A stretch of DNA of 64,000 nt from Actinosynnema pretiosum (GTDB lineage: Bacteria > Actinomycetota > Actinomycetes > Mycobacteriales > Pseudonocardiaceae): contig NZ_JAMTCF010000012.1 of assembly GCF_024171695.1 (NCBI RefSeq), forward strand, positions 1 to 64,000, read 5' to 3'. The position numbers and the translations under genes are program-made. Positions 28,432-38,331 of the stretch are shown here, in pieces. The notes beneath the pieces were generated by a model, which saw nothing but the letters and a program-made list of their open reading frames with translations, made no database searches and was not told where the DNA came from. Every line of letters begins with the position of its first letter. Positions within the stretch are counted from its first letter, which is position 1.

Positions 28432-31400
28432 TCCTGCTCCTCGTCTTGCCGGCTCGACATGTCACCAGCGTAAGCGTCGATCAGCGCGTGCCGCCCCCGA
28501 CGGACGCCCTGCTGAAGACTGGACATGCGTCCACGAATGACATCTGCCGATCGTGGTGGCAGCGGGGGCTGCTGCGGTTGCTGCGTCGCGCCCGCGAGGG
28601 GCGCGGCGCTGCCCGGCACAAGCTGAGCCTTGGGCTTCCGCTTCGGAAGCCCTGCCTGCGTCGTGGCGTCGGGGGTGCTGCTGAGCAGGGACTGCGCGGC
28701 CTGCCAGCCCTCGTCCGCGGGCGACTGCCAGACGGACGCGGGGCTCGCCTTTGCCGCCGGTTCGGCCTGGACGGCCTCCGGCTCGCTCACCCTGCTCGTC
28801 TCCAGTGTGCGCTTGGACATGTTGCTCTGCGAACCGGGCTGCCTCTTGGGCAGACCGTTCTCGATGTTGCTGCTCGGGGCGGCGGCTTCCGGGGCCTGCT
28901 CCGACACCGGGCGTGGCTTGCGCGTGGGCAGAGGGGCCTCCTCCCGCTGGGGTTCCGGCTGCACATCCTGCCGCGCGGGGCGCGGAGCGGGTGCGGCCGG
29001 GGCGGGCGGAACGGCCTGGGTGGTCGACGCGGAGGTCTCGCTGCCCACCGACTGGAACCACTGGGACAGGACCGCCTCGTAGATCGGGAGGCGCTCCGTC
29101 GGGGTGTCGTCCACCACGGGCCGCGCGGGCGCGGACGCCCTCGGGGCGCTGCTGCGCTGGAAGACGACGGGTTCCGGCTCGGGCTCGGGCTCCGGCTCAG
29201 GCTCCGGTTCCGGCAGCGGCGCGGCGAACGGCGCGAACGCGTCCACCGAGTCGTTCACGGCCGGGAACTGGGTGGTCTGGTAGCCGTGCTCGTGCTCGGC
29301 GACCGGGGCGTCGCGGTCCTCGTAGGCGGTGAAGAGGGTGGGCGAGCCGAACGTGCCCGTGGGCTCGTTCTGCGCGTCCCGCGCCACCGCTGGGGCCTGC
29401 GGCTCCTCGACCATGGGCAGCCAGGACGCCTGGGAGATCTCCGCGGAGGTCTCCTGCGGCACCTCGGCCCGGTAGGGCGCGCGGGTCGCGTCGGCGTCCA
29501 CGTCGGTCGACATGAAGCTGACCGCCGGGTAGCTGGACTCCTCGTCGTGCCTGGTCGTCACGCCCGCCGTGCCGTTGCCGCCGCCGAAGGCGCCCGCGAT
29601 GCCGCTGGCGCGCTGGGCGGTGTTCGGGCTCGGGAAGGCGCTCGGTGCCGGTGCGCTGGTCGAGCCGATCAGGTCGGCGCCCATCGGGTGGGCGGTCTGA
29701 CCGGCCGAGGTGACCAGCGCCTCGGGGACGGTGACGAGCGCGGTGGTGCCGCCCTCGATGTCCTCGTTGCCCCGCAGCCTGACCTTGACGTCGTGCCGCT
29801 TGGCCAGCCGCGCGACCACGTACAGGCCCATGCGGCGGGAGACGGCGACGTCCACGTCCGGCGGGTTGGCCAGCCGCTCGTTGGCGTCGCGCAGGTCCTG
29901 CTCGCTCATGCCGACGCCGCGGTCCTGGATCTCGATGGCCAGCTCGCCCTTGCGGGTGCGGGCCGTGCGCACGGTGACCTTGGTCACCGGGTCCGAGAAG
30001 GCGGTCGCGTTGTCGAGCAGCTCCGCGATCAGGTGCACGAGGTCGTTGACCGCGCGGCCCTGGACGGTGAGCTCCGGGGTCTGGCCGACCTGGACCCTGG
30101 CGTACTGCTCGACCTCGGACACCGCGGCGCCGAGGACCTCGGCGACGGGGACCGGGCGGGTGAGCCGCCGGGACAGGTCGGTGCCCGAGAGCACCAGCAG
30201 GTTCTCGCTGTTGCGGCGCATTCGCGTCGCGAGGTGGTCCAGCTCGAACAGGCTGGCGAGCTGGTCCGGGTCCTGCTCGTCCTGCTCCAGCCGGTCGATC
30301 AGGTTCAGCTGGCGCTCGACGAGCGCCTGCGACCGGCGGGACAGGTTGACGAACATCGCGTTGACGTTGTCGCGGAGCATCGCCTGCTCGGCGGCCAGTC
30401 GGACCGCCTCGCCGTGCACCGCGTCGAACGCCCGCGCCACCTGGCCGACCTCTTCGCGCGTGGTGATGGGCACCGGAGCGATGGCGGTCTTGGCGGCTTC
30501 CTGCGGGTTCGGGTCGGCGAGGATCTTCTCGACCGCCTCCGGCAGGCCCTTGTCCGCCACGTCGAGCGCCGTGCGGCGCAGCAGGCGCAGCGGGTTGAGG
30601 ATCGAGCGCGCGACGAACAGCGCCATGACGAGCGCCATGAGCAGGGCGCCGAGCACGATGCCGGAGTCGTAGAACGCGGCGGCGCGAGCCTCGCCGGTGC
30701 GCTCGTCGCTCAGCCTCTGCAGCTGCTCGATCAGCATGACCTCCACCTGGCGGGTCTTGTTGACCGTCAGGGTGGAGGACACGTCCCAGCCCTTGGGGCT
30801 GAGGTCGCCGAACCCGTTGGTGGAGCCGGCGAGGTTGAGCGCCGTCTCCTTCATGTTGTTGGCCGTGTCGATGATGAGACCGGTGACGGTGTCGTCGTAG
30901 ATCTTGGCCTGGTCGGGCGTCGCGGACTTGCGGAAGTCGTTGCGCGCCGCCTCCAGCTCGGCGTCCACGGCCAGGAGGCCGCGCTCCTGGTTGGCCGCGA
31001 AGCTGCCGCGCTGGAAGACGTCGAACAGGACGCCGCGCTTCTGCGACTCCTGCTCCTTGATGCGGGCCATGGCGTTCGTGGCCAGGTGGAGCCGTGCCAC
31101 CTCCGGGTCGTCGATGCCACCGATGGCCTGCTCACCCAGGTCCAGGAGGCTCTCGACGGAGTCCGAGTAGGCGCGCATGACCGCTTCGGACGGGTACTCC
31201 GTCTCGCGGACCGCGCTGCGGAGGCTGTTCAGCCGGGTGAGCTGCTCGGCCGTGCCGCGGAACCGCTCGACCGTCTCCGGGGCCAAGTCCCCGCTCAGGT
31301 CGATGATCTTGCTCTTCAGCGTTTCGACGGCGGCGTTGACCCGGTCCATCTGCCGGTCCAGCGCGATGCTCTCGATCTGCTTGCTCGACGCCACATACCA

Positions 31401-31673
31401 CGTGCTGAGGTCGCGCTCGCGCTGGAGCTGGTGCACCAGGTCCGCGACCGCGGTCTCCAACTGAACCTGGTTGGCCAGTCGACTGAACTGGGTGGCGTTC
31501 GCCAGGTCGGACTGCACCCGCAGGCCGCCGAGGGCGAGCGCCGCCACGGTCGGGATGAGAAGGACAGCCCCCAGCTTGGTGGGCAGGCGCCAGTTCTGCA
31601 GCCGCCACGAAGCGCTGCGCGCTTCCCCCTGCCGAACGCCTGTCGTCAACCCGGTTCCCGTTGATTCAGTCAC
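28428..31673 (-). CDS. cvnA: Conservon sensor histidine kinase CvnA
   Basis: 1081 residues from GTG 31673 (ATG 31709 is an alternative). First membrane helix about 34-52, a large extracytoplasmic nitrate/nitrite-sensing-like helical domain, second helix about 334-352, HAMP, a dimerisation region ([20 protein letters not shown], His as probable phosphoacceptor), and an ATPase domain ([37 protein letters not shown]). The last 380 residues are disordered, with an Asp/Glu/Pro segment (a run of alternating Pro-Glu near 29180) and repeated basic KPR-type motifs ([14 protein letters not shown]). First gene of the cvnABCD operon; there is no cytochrome P450 (CvnE) gene. Confidence 0.93.
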   Translation of the reverse strand: MTESTGTGLTTGVRQGEARSASWRLQNWRLPTKLGAVLLIPTVAALALGGLRVQSDLANATQFSRLANQVQLETAVADLVHQLQRERDLSTWYVASSKQIESIALDRQMDRVNAAVETLKSKIIDLSGDLAPETVERFRGTAEQLTRLNSLRSAVRETEYPSEAVMRAYSDSVESLLDLGEQAIGGIDDPEVARLHLATNAMARIKEQESQKRGVLFDVFQRGSFAANQERGLLAVDAELEAARNDFRKSATPDQAKIYDDTVTGLIIDTANNMKETALNLAGSTNGFGDLSPKGWDVSSTLTVNKTRQVEVMLIEQLQRLSDERTGEARAAAFYDSGIVLGALLMALVMALFVARSILNPLRLLRRTALDVADKGLPEAVEKILADPNPQEAAKTAIAPVPITTREEVGQVARAFDAVHGEAVRLAAEQAMLRDNVNAMFVNLSRRSQALVERQLNLIDRLEQDEQDPDQLASLFELDHLATRMRRNSENLLVLSGTDLSRRLTRPVPVAEVLGAAVSEVEQYARVQVGQTPELTVQGRAVNDLVHLIAELLDNATAFSDPVTKVTVRTARTRKGELAIEIQDRGVGMSEQDLRDANERLANPPDVDVAVSRRMGLYVVARLAKRHDVKVRLRGNEDIEGGTTALVTVPEALVTSAGQTAHPMGADLIGSTSAPAPSAFPSPNTAQRASGIAGAFGGGNGTAGVTTRHDEESSYPAVSFMSTDVDADATRAPYRAEVPQETSAEISQASWLPMVEEPQAPAVARDAQNEPTGTFGSPTLFTAYEDRDAPVAEHEHGYQTTQFPAVNDSVDAFAPFAAPLPEPEPEPEPEPEPEPVVFQRSSAPRASAPARPVVDDTPTERLPIYEAVLSQWFQSVGSETSASTTQAVPPAPAAPAPRPARQDVQPEPQREEAPLPTRKPRPVSEQAPEAAAPSSNIENGLPKRQPGSQSNMSKRTLETSRVSEPEAVQAEPAAKASPASVWQSPADEGWQAAQSLLSSTPDATTQAGLPKRKPKAQLVPGSAAPLAGATQQPQQPPLPPRSADVIRGRMSSLQQGVRRGRHALIDAYAGDMSSRQDEEQE

Positions 31674-32118
31674 AGTTCCATCACGCAGCGCAGCCAGTCC
31701 GTCACCCATTTCAGGGCTTTCGGTACGTGGTGGTTTCCCCACGCCTGACTGGCCGGAACCTCTCTCTCGTCGGGCCACCCTGGGCTTCCTCTTCCAGCAG
31801 CAGTGTTCCTCGGCCTCTCCCCAGGACCGAAGCATGGACTCGAAATCGGGCCGAATTGCAGCACATAGGTGGTAGCCCTGGCTAGGCACCCCGCCCCGGC
31901 GCCGTCCGCTCCGCACAACTCGCGGTGCAGTGCCACAGAGGCGGATGGTAGTGCCAGCCCCCTACCCTACGGAAGCCTTCGGAAGCACTCACCGTATCGG
32001 GTTGGGGCTGTCTTTTCATACCTACGGGTGGTTACCATCCACGAACGTCGACGTTCGTCGACCCAATTCCGTAGATCAAAATAGACCCGTTCCAGAGGTC
32101 AACCACCAACGAGGTGCC
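31674..32118. promoter_or_regulatory. Divergent promoter region of cvnA and the binding protein
   Basis: About 445 bases, AT-richer than average from 31930 to 32100. It contains the 18-base palindrome listed separately and no gene. Both divergent transcripts must start here. Confidence 0.55.
32041..32058. promoter_or_regulatory. 18-bp perfect palindrome
   Basis: ACGAACGTCGACGTTCGT is fully self-complementary. It lies 61 bases before the ATG of the substrate-binding lipoprotein and is shared with the cvnA promoter region. It is a likely operator for an unknown dimeric regulator. Confidence 0.6.
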
Positions 32119-33120
32119 ATGCCTACCCCAGCGCGTGTTCTCCGTCGCGCCGCAGCGTTGATCGTCTGCGCAACGACCCTGTCGGCTTGCGGACTGCTGC
32201 CGGGTACCTCCGGGGACGAGACACCCGCTCTCGAGCGCAACACGCTCAGGATCGGGGTCCTGCCCGTGGTCGACGTCGCTCCGCTCAAGCTCGCGCTCAA
32301 CAACAAGCTCTTCGAGCGCGCCGGGCTCCAGGTCCAGCTGGTGGACGTGAGCAGCGAAGACGAAGGCCTCAAGCAGCTCGACAGCACGCTGGACATCACG
32401 TGGGGCAGCCACGTGAAGCTGTTCAGCAAGGTCGCGGAGGGCACCGAGCTCCAGATCCAGGGCGAGGCCTACCAGGCCGGGACGAACTCGATGGCCCTGG
32501 TCACCACGAACGCCCAGTACGACAGCGCGGAGAAGATCAAGGCGAAGGCCGCGACCAGGAAGCCGAAGATCGCGGTGGACAGCACGAAGGACCTCGGCGC
32601 CCTGACGACGACGTCGGTGCTCCAGACCGCGGGCGTCCAGCAGTCCAGCGTGGACCTGGTCACCATGCCGTTCGCGCAGATGGTCAACGACCTGAAGGCG
32701 GACAAGGTCCAGGCCGCGTGGATGATGGAGCCCTACATCACCAAGGCCCAGCGCGAGGTCGGCGCCCGCGTCATCACCGACACCGCGACCGGCCCCACCC
32801 AGGACTTCCCCATGTCGGGCTACGCGTCGAGCAAGAAGTTCGCCGACGCCAACCCGCAGACCCTCAAGCTGTTCCGCTCGCTCCTGCAGGAGGCCCAGCA
32901 GGCCGCGTCGGACGACAAGCTGGCCGTGCAGGACGTCCTGACCAGCTACATCGACGTCGACCAGCAGACCGCGGCGCTCGTGTCGATCGGCACCTTCCCG
33001 GTGTCGCTCAACTCGGTGCGGCTCCAGCGCGTCGCGGACATGATGGACACCGCCGACGTGCTGGTGGGCAAGCTGGACGTGCAGGTCCTGCTGCCCGAGG
33101 GAACGGCCAGCACCGGCTGA
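32119..33120 (+). CDS. ABC-transporter substrate-binding lipoprotein (NitT/TauT type)
   Basis: 333 residues from ATG 32119, GAGG 4 bases upstream. Lipobox LSAC after a typical signal. The body matches periplasmic-binding fold type II of the SsuA/ThiY/NitT group (LRIGVLPVVDVAPLKLALNN, FERAGLQVQLVDVSSEDEGL, AAWMMEPYITKAQREVG). No permease or ATPase gene is nearby, so it either works with a distant transporter or acts as a sensor lipoprotein. Divergent from the conservon. Confidence 0.88.
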   Translation: MPTPARVLRRAAALIVCATTLSACGLLPGTSGDETPALERNTLRIGVLPVVDVAPLKLALNNKLFERAGLQVQLVDVSSEDEGLKQLDSTLDITWGSHVKLFSKVAEGTELQIQGEAYQAGTNSMALVTTNAQYDSAEKIKAKAATRKPKIAVDSTKDLGALTTTSVLQTAGVQQSSVDLVTMPFAQMVNDLKADKVQAAWMMEPYITKAQREVGARVITDTATGPTQDFPMSGYASSKKFADANPQTLKLFRSLLQEAQQAASDDKLAVQDVLTSYIDVDQQTAALVSIGTFPVSLNSVRLQRVADMMDTADVLVGKLDVQVLLPEGTASTG

Positions 33121-33146
33121 GCCCGTTTCCCCGCGAGATCCCGCCG

Positions 33147-33183
33147 AGGAGCCCTTCCCGCTGTCCGGAAGGGCTCCTTTGCT
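33147..33183. terminator. Hairpin terminator with T-rich tail
   Basis: AGGAGCCCTTCC pairs with 33167-33178, followed by TTTGCTTT. It ends the binding-protein gene and also faces the convergent LppU-like gene. Confidence 0.85.
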
Positions 33184-34263
33184 TTACGGGTCGGTGATGC
33201 AGAGGGTGGTCGGCGGCGTCGGGTAGAGGCGTGGGTTCTCGTCGAATTCGCAGACGAGTTCGTCAACCGTGCCCGAGTGCGCCTTTGCGACCTTGTACGT
33301 CGCCCCGGAGCCGCAGCGGACCTTTGTGGTCTTGCCGACGGCGATGCCGCCTTCCTCCTTGAAGCAATCACCGTCCGTGGCGTTCAGCATCAGACAAAGC
33401 CGAAAACCCCTGTTGCCCGCCCCTCCTCGGATGTACTCGTCGTAATCACCGGGCGGGCAGCGATCGGTCTCGGGGAGGTTCACGGCGACGCGGTAGGCGG
33501 CGTCACCGGCGGCGCAGTCGACCATTTCCACGTCGGCGCTGTCGCGGCTGACCTCGTTCACCTTGAGGCAGTCGCCCACCTCGGCGTCGGCCACGGCGGC
33601 GCGGCGGTCCCCGCCGCCGAAGGACAGGGCGACGACGGCGGCGAGGGGCACCGCGGCGGCCAGCGCGAGCACGGCCTTGGTGCGGCCCGCCAGGCCGCGC
33701 CTGGGGGCGACCACCGGGTCGTGGGGGTGTTGTTCCTGGTCAGCCTGCCCCCAGGGCTGCCGGTAGCGGACCTCGGGCGCGGGCAGGCTTCCGGAACCGA
33801 GCGGTTGGACGAGCACCGGGTAACCCTGGGAATCGTCGAACGGCGGTGGCGCCGACGGTTCGCGGCCCTGGAAATCGGGAAAGCGCGAAGGGCCCCGCTG
33901 ACCTGGGAATTCCGATTGAGTGGAAATCGCGCCATTCACTGTGAACGCGGATTGGTCCGGCGCGGAACCGGTGAAGCCGAACTGCGCGAGACCGCTCGGC
34001 GGGGTCTCGGGCTCGGACCTCGGGTCGGTCTGCGGGTCGGTCTGCGGGGCGGCCCACGGGTCGATCCGCGCGTCGGGCGGGTCGTCCGGGAGCCGGTCGG
34101 AGCCGGTTCGCGCACCCCAGGGGGTGTCCTGGGAGGGGAAGGCGGGCTGAGCGGCCCGCTGAGGTGGGTCGACGGCCGGTCCGGGGTCTGACGGCCGCCG
34201 CTCGGGCTCCGGCCGCCAGGAGGGCTGCCAGGGGTCTTGCGGGCCTTCTGGGGGCGTGGTCAC
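33184..34263 (-). CDS. LppU-like membrane protein with long cytoplasmic tail
   Basis: 359 residues from GTG 34263. Residues 1-210 are Pro/Gln/Asp-rich and disordered. One membrane helix follows (TKAVLALAAAVPLAAVVALS). The outer domain has paired Cys residues (VGDCLKVNEV, VDCAAGDAAYRV, CPPGDYDEY, LCLMLNATDGDCFK, VRCGSGATYKV, LVCEFDE, TTLCITDP) and matches the LppU/SCO3897 family. It is the last of three such genes in one direction. Confidence 0.78.
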   Translation of the reverse strand: MTTPPEGPQDPWQPSWRPEPERRPSDPGPAVDPPQRAAQPAFPSQDTPWGARTGSDRLPDDPPDARIDPWAAPQTDPQTDPRSEPETPPSGLAQFGFTGSAPDQSAFTVNGAISTQSEFPGQRGPSRFPDFQGREPSAPPPFDDSQGYPVLVQPLGSGSLPAPEVRYRQPWGQADQEQHPHDPVVAPRRGLAGRTKAVLALAAAVPLAAVVALSFGGGDRRAAVADAEVGDCLKVNEVSRDSADVEMVDCAAGDAAYRVAVNLPETDRCPPGDYDEYIRGGAGNRGFRLCLMLNATDGDCFKEEGGIAVGKTTKVRCGSGATYKVAKAHSGTVDELVCEFDENPRLYPTPPTTLCITDP

Positions 34264-34355
34264 CGGGTCGTCCTCTCGCGGGGCGGACCCGGAGAACGTA
34301 TCCCCGACCGGGCGGGGTGGCACGCCTCGCCGGACGGCGCGCGCGCCCGCGTCCG

Positions 34356-34814
34356 CTACCGCGCGTCGGCGGCGCGAGTTACGCAGAACGCGATCGAGCG
34401 GTCGCCGAGGGTGAGCGGATCACCCTCTTCGCACGGAAATGTGCTGTTTGCCACTTTCAGGACTTTGACCGCCCCAAACGTGTCGCATGTCACTCGGACG
34501 AGGCCCATCTGGAGGTCGTCCCGGTAGCAGTGGCCCGCCACGAGGTTGGGTCCGAGGCACACCGCGCCGCCCGCCGTGGGCCGCGCGTGGGAACCGGGGC
34601 AGGCGTCCGCGACCTCGGCCACGCCGAGCACGCGCGCGTTCGCCTGCTCCGCCCCGCAGTCCTGGGCCGCGTAGCCGGGGGCGTCCGCCGTGCCGACGAA
34701 GCTCGCGCAGTCGCCCGCGCTGGGCAGGTCCTCACCCGCCGTGGGGGCGGCCAGCAGCCAGCCCCCGGCCAGGACCAGCGCCGCCGCGCCGATCAGCCAT
34801 CCGCTCTCTCTCAT
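34356..34814 (-). CDS. LppU-like exported protein
   Basis: 152 residues from ATG 34814. One N-terminal helix (LIGAAALVLAGGWLLAA) acts as anchor or signal. The rest has the same Cys spacing as its neighbours (AGDCASFVG, AQDCGAEQA, DACPGSHA, CLGPNLVAGHCYRD, VTCDTFGAVKVLKV, IAFCVTRA). It is the shortest of the three related genes. Function unknown; the fold is probably extracytoplasmic and disulfide-bonded. Confidence 0.78.
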   Translation of the reverse strand: MRESGWLIGAAALVLAGGWLLAAPTAGEDLPSAGDCASFVGTADAPGYAAQDCGAEQANARVLGVAEVADACPGSHARPTAGGAVCLGPNLVAGHCYRDDLQMGLVRVTCDTFGAVKVLKVANSTFPCEEGDPLTLGDRSIAFCVTRAADAR

Positions 34815-34869
34815 GGACGGGGCATCGGCACAATCCCTCGGCGCGGTTGAGCGGGTTCACCCCTACCGG

Positions 34870-35403
34870 TTACAGGTCGGCCGGGACGACGCAGAACGTG
34901 ATGGGCGGCTCGGGGTAGGACATGCCCGCGCCGTCGGGGCAGCCGGAGGTGTCGGTGGAGCCCTCGATGACCTTGGTCACCTTGATCGTCGCCTCGCCGG
35001 TGCAGCCGGACCTCACCAGGCCGCCGAAGCCCCGGTCGTCCGGGCCGTAGCAGGCGCCCTCGACCATGTTCGGCAGCAGGCAGAGCGTGCTGGAGCCCGA
35101 GCCGCGCGCCTCGGTGTAGACGCCCTCCTCGGGGCAGGGCGCGTCGGCGCCGTCCACGACCTTGCCGACCCGGAAGTTGGCCAGGTCCGCGCCGCAGTCG
35201 TCCGGGGTGACCGCGAGCTTGTCGCCGTCCGCACCGGTGATCCGGACGCACTCGCCCGCCGCCGTCCCGGAGCCGGTGAGGGCGTAGACCGCGTACCCGG
35301 CGATGGCCAGCACGACCACCGCCACGGCCGCGATGACGATGACCTTGCGGTTGGGCGCGGGCTTGCCGCCGCCGGTGTCGTTCCTGGCGTCGTCGCTGCT
35401 CAT
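34870..35403 (-). CDS. LppU-like membrane-anchored protein
   Basis: 177 residues from ATG 35403, with GAGGTGG upstream. A short basic cytoplasmic part, one membrane helix (VIVIAAVAVVVLAIAGYAVY) and an outer domain with Cys residues (GECVRITG, PDDCGADLANFRVGKV, CPEEGVY, LCLLPNMVEGACYG, SGCTGEATIKVTKV, SGCPDG, ITFCVVPA). First of the tandem trio; it diverges from the XPB helicase gene. Confidence 0.8.
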   Translation of the reverse strand: MSSDDARNDTGGGKPAPNRKVIVIAAVAVVVLAIAGYAVYALTGSGTAAGECVRITGADGDKLAVTPDDCGADLANFRVGKVVDGADAPCPEEGVYTEARGSGSSTLCLLPNMVEGACYGPDDRGFGGLVRSGCTGEATIKVTKVIEGSTDTSGCPDGAGMSYPEPPITFCVVPADL

Positions 35404-35529
35404 GACCACCTCGGGTGTCGCTGCGCGACCTCGCTGGCCACGGCGCGGGACAGCGTACTTGCGCCCGGCGCGCACACTGGGGGGAACGCCCGCACCCCAC
35501 ACGCACCCGAACCGAGGAGGAGCGCGCCC

Positions 35530-37182
35530 GTGACCGACGGCCCCCTGATCGTCCAGTCGGACAAGACCCTGCTGCTGGAGGTCGACCACCCGGCGGCCGA
35601 CGAGGCGCGGGCGGCCATCGCGCCGTTCGCCGAGCTGGAGCGGGCCCCCGAGCACGTGCACACGTACCGCGTGACGCCGCTGGCGCTGTGGAACGCGCGG
35701 GCCGCCGGGCACGACGCCGAGCAGGTCGTGGACGCGCTGGTGCGGTTCTCCCGCTACCCGGTGCCGCAGCCGCTGCTGGTGGACGTGGTCGACGTCATGG
35801 GGCGCTACGGCAGGCTCCAGCTCACCACGCACCCCGCGCACGGCCTGGTGCTCCAGTCGCTCGACCGGGCGGTGCTGGAGGAGGTGCTGCGGCACAAGAA
35901 GATCAAGCCGATGTTCGGCGCGCGGATCGACGACGACACGGTCGTGGTTCACCCGAGCGAGCGAGGCAGGCTCAAGCAGCTGCTGCTCAAGGCGAGCTGG
36001 CCCGCCGAGGACCTCGCCGGGTACGTGGACGGCGAGGCGCACCCGATCGACCTGGTCGAGGAGGGCTGGCGGCTGCGGGACTACCAGCGGCTGGCCGCGC
36101 AGGCGTTCTGGGCGGGCGGGTCCGGGGTCGTGGTGCTGCCCTGCGGGGCGGGCAAGACGATGGTCGGCGCGGCGGCGATGGCCGAGGCCGGGGCGACCAC
36201 GCTGATCCTGGTGACGAACACGGTCGCCGGGCGGCAGTGGAAGCGGGAGCTGATCGCGCGGACCTCGCTGACCGAGGACGAGATCGGCGAGTACTCGGGC
36301 GAGCGCAAGGAGATCCGCCCGGTGACGATCGCCACCTACCAGGTGATCACCCGGAAGTCGAAGGGCGAGTACAAGCACCTGGAGCTGTTCGACTCGCGGG
36401 ACTGGGGCCTGATCGTCTACGACGAGGTGCACCTGCTGCCCGCGCCGGTGTTCCGGATGACCGCCGACCTCCAGTCCCGGCGGAGGCTCGGGCTGACGGC
36501 GACGCTGGTGCGCGAGGACGGGCAGGAGGGGGAGGTGTTCTCCCTGATCGGGCCCAAGCGGTTCGACGTGCCGTGGCGGGACATCGAGGCGCAGGGCTGG
36601 ATCGCGCCCGCCGAGTGCACCGAGGTCAGGGTGACGCTGACCGACGCCGAGCGGCTCGGGTACGCGACGGCCGAGCCCGAGGAGCGGTACAAGCTTTGCT
36701 CGACGGCGCGGACGAAGCTGCCGGTGGTGAAGGCGGTGCTGGACAAGCACCCCGGCGAGCCCGCGCTGGTGATCGGCGCGTACCTGGACCAGCTGGAGGA
36801 GCTGGGCGAGGCGCTGGGGGCCCCGGTGGTGCAGGGGGCGACGAAGAACAAGGAGCGCGAGGAGCTGTTCGACGCGTTCCGGCGCGGGGAGATCAGCACG
36901 CTGGTGGTGTCGAAGGTCGCGAACTTCTCGATCGACCTGCCGGAGGCGTCGGTGGCGGTGCAGGTGTCGGGGACGTTCGGGTCGCGGCAGGAGGAGGCGC
37001 AGCGGTTGGGGCGGTTGCTGCGGCCGAAGGCGGACGGGCGGCAGGCGCACTTCTACTCGGTGGTCTCGCGGGACACGCTGGACACCGATTACGCGGCGCA
37101 CCGGCAGCGGTTCCTTGCGGAGCAGGGATACGCGTACCGGATCGTCGACGCGGATGATCTTCTGGGGCCGAAGATCGGTTGA
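35530..37182 (+). CDS. XPB/ERCC3-type DNA repair helicase
   Basis: 550 residues from GTG 35530, AGGAGGAG 8 bases upstream. The N-terminal 150 residues are the XPB damage-recognition and insert domain (YDQRL-like region LVDVVDVMGRYGRL). Walker A is LPCGAGKT (203-210), DEVH (298-301), motif III LTATLVRE, and motif VI QRLGRLLRPK near residue 491. It is an SF2 3'-5' helicase of nucleotide-excision-like repair in actinobacteria (Rv0861c). Its usual partner is at 22452-24695. Confidence 0.94.
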   Translation: MTDGPLIVQSDKTLLLEVDHPAADEARAAIAPFAELERAPEHVHTYRVTPLALWNARAAGHDAEQVVDALVRFSRYPVPQPLLVDVVDVMGRYGRLQLTTHPAHGLVLQSLDRAVLEEVLRHKKIKPMFGARIDDDTVVVHPSERGRLKQLLLKASWPAEDLAGYVDGEAHPIDLVEEGWRLRDYQRLAAQAFWAGGSGVVVLPCGAGKTMVGAAAMAEAGATTLILVTNTVAGRQWKRELIARTSLTEDEIGEYSGERKEIRPVTIATYQVITRKSKGEYKHLELFDSRDWGLIVYDEVHLLPAPVFRMTADLQSRRRLGLTATLVREDGQEGEVFSLIGPKRFDVPWRDIEAQGWIAPAECTEVRVTLTDAERLGYATAEPEERYKLCSTARTKLPVVKAVLDKHPGEPALVIGAYLDQLEELGEALGAPVVQGATKNKEREELFDAFRRGEISTLVVSKVANFSIDLPEASVAVQVSGTFGSRQEEAQRLGRLLRPKADGRQAHFYSVVSRDTLDTDYAAHRQRFLAEQGYAYRIVDADDLLGPKIG

Positions 37183-37392
37183 TCTTCACCCGTTTAGCGG
37201 GGTGACGGCGACTGAACAGGCTAGTTCTTCGCGGATTTCGCCGGATTCGCGCGCGATTGCGTGTTCGGGCGTCAACGGGGTGTCGCGGATTGGCCGGGTG
37301 ATCGTTTTCCGGGGGCGTGGCGGAACTCGATCACCCGGCGGGTGGTTTTCCGGGTGGGTTCGAGCGATTCGCGGTCGGTTCCCGGTCGGTTC

Positions 37393-38331
37393 TCAGCCGC
37401 GCAGCCGCTCGACCCGCGCCAGGCGCTCCCGCCACCGCAGGGTGGTCTCCCGGTCGGCGGCGAACTCCTCGGCGCGGTCCGGGAGCGGGGGCGTCGCCGG
37501 GACCGGCAGCCAGCCGTCGACGGGGACGAGCGAGCCGGTGGCGACGTCGCCGTCCAGCAGGGGCAGGGTGCCGAGGCCGCAGGCGAAGTCCAGCTCGGGC
37601 AGCGCGCCCGCGAGCGCGAGCCCGGCCGCCATGCCGACCGACGTCTCCACCGCCGACGACACCACGCACGGCAGCCCGCACGCCTCGGCCACCCGCAGCG
37701 CCCGCCGGACCCCGCCCAGCGGGGCGACCTTGATCACCGCCACGTCGGCGGCGCCCGCGACCGCGACCCGCAGGGGGTCCTCGGCGCGCCGGATGGACTC
37801 GTCGGCCGCGACGCGCACGTCCACCCGGCGGCGCACGGCGGCCAGCTCCTCGACCGTGCGGCAGGGCTGCTCGACGTACTCCAGCCCGCCGGCGGCGCGG
37901 TCGAGCGCGCGGATGGCGGCGACGGCGGTGTCCACGTCCCAGGCGGCGTTGGCGTCGACCCGCACGGCGCCACCGGGCCCGAGCGCGTCCCGGACCGCGG
38001 CGACCCGTTCGAGGTCCTCGCCGAGCGGCGCGCCGGGGTCGGCGACCTTGACCTTGGCGGTGCCGCACCCGGAGGCGGCGACGAGGGCGTGCGCCCGCTC
38101 GGGCGACACGACGGGCACGGTGCAGTTCACCGCGACCCGCTCGCGCACCGGCGCGGGCCAGCCGACCTCGGCCGCCTCGACGGCGCAGTCGAGCCAGGGA
38201 GCGCACTCGGCGTCGGAGTAGTCGAGGAAGGCGCAGAACTCCCCCCACCCGCGCTCCCCCTCCAGCAGCACGCCCTCGCGGACGGTGATGCCGCGGAACC
38301 GGGTGCGCATGGGGATCGAGTAGACGAACAC
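37393..38331 (-). CDS. menC: o-Succinylbenzoate synthase
   Basis: 312 residues from GTG 38331. An enolase-superfamily enzyme: KVKVADPGAPLGEDLERV with the catalytic Lys pair, VRVDANAAWDVDTA and EYVEQPCRT with metal ligands, VAADESIR, and KVAPLGGVRRAL. The size and the actinobacterial sequence pattern match MenC, which makes o-succinylbenzoate for menaquinone. No other men gene is in the window. The 210 bases between it and the XPB stop hold nothing I can identify. Confidence 0.9.
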   Translation of the reverse strand: MFVYSIPMRTRFRGITVREGVLLEGERGWGEFCAFLDYSDAECAPWLDCAVEAAEVGWPAPVRERVAVNCTVPVVSPERAHALVAASGCGTAKVKVADPGAPLGEDLERVAAVRDALGPGGAVRVDANAAWDVDTAVAAIRALDRAAGGLEYVEQPCRTVEELAAVRRRVDVRVAADESIRRAEDPLRVAVAGAADVAVIKVAPLGGVRRALRVAEACGLPCVVSSAVETSVGMAAGLALAGALPELDFACGLGTLPLLDGDVATGSLVPVDGWLPVPATPPLPDRAEEFAADRETTLRWRERLARVERLRG

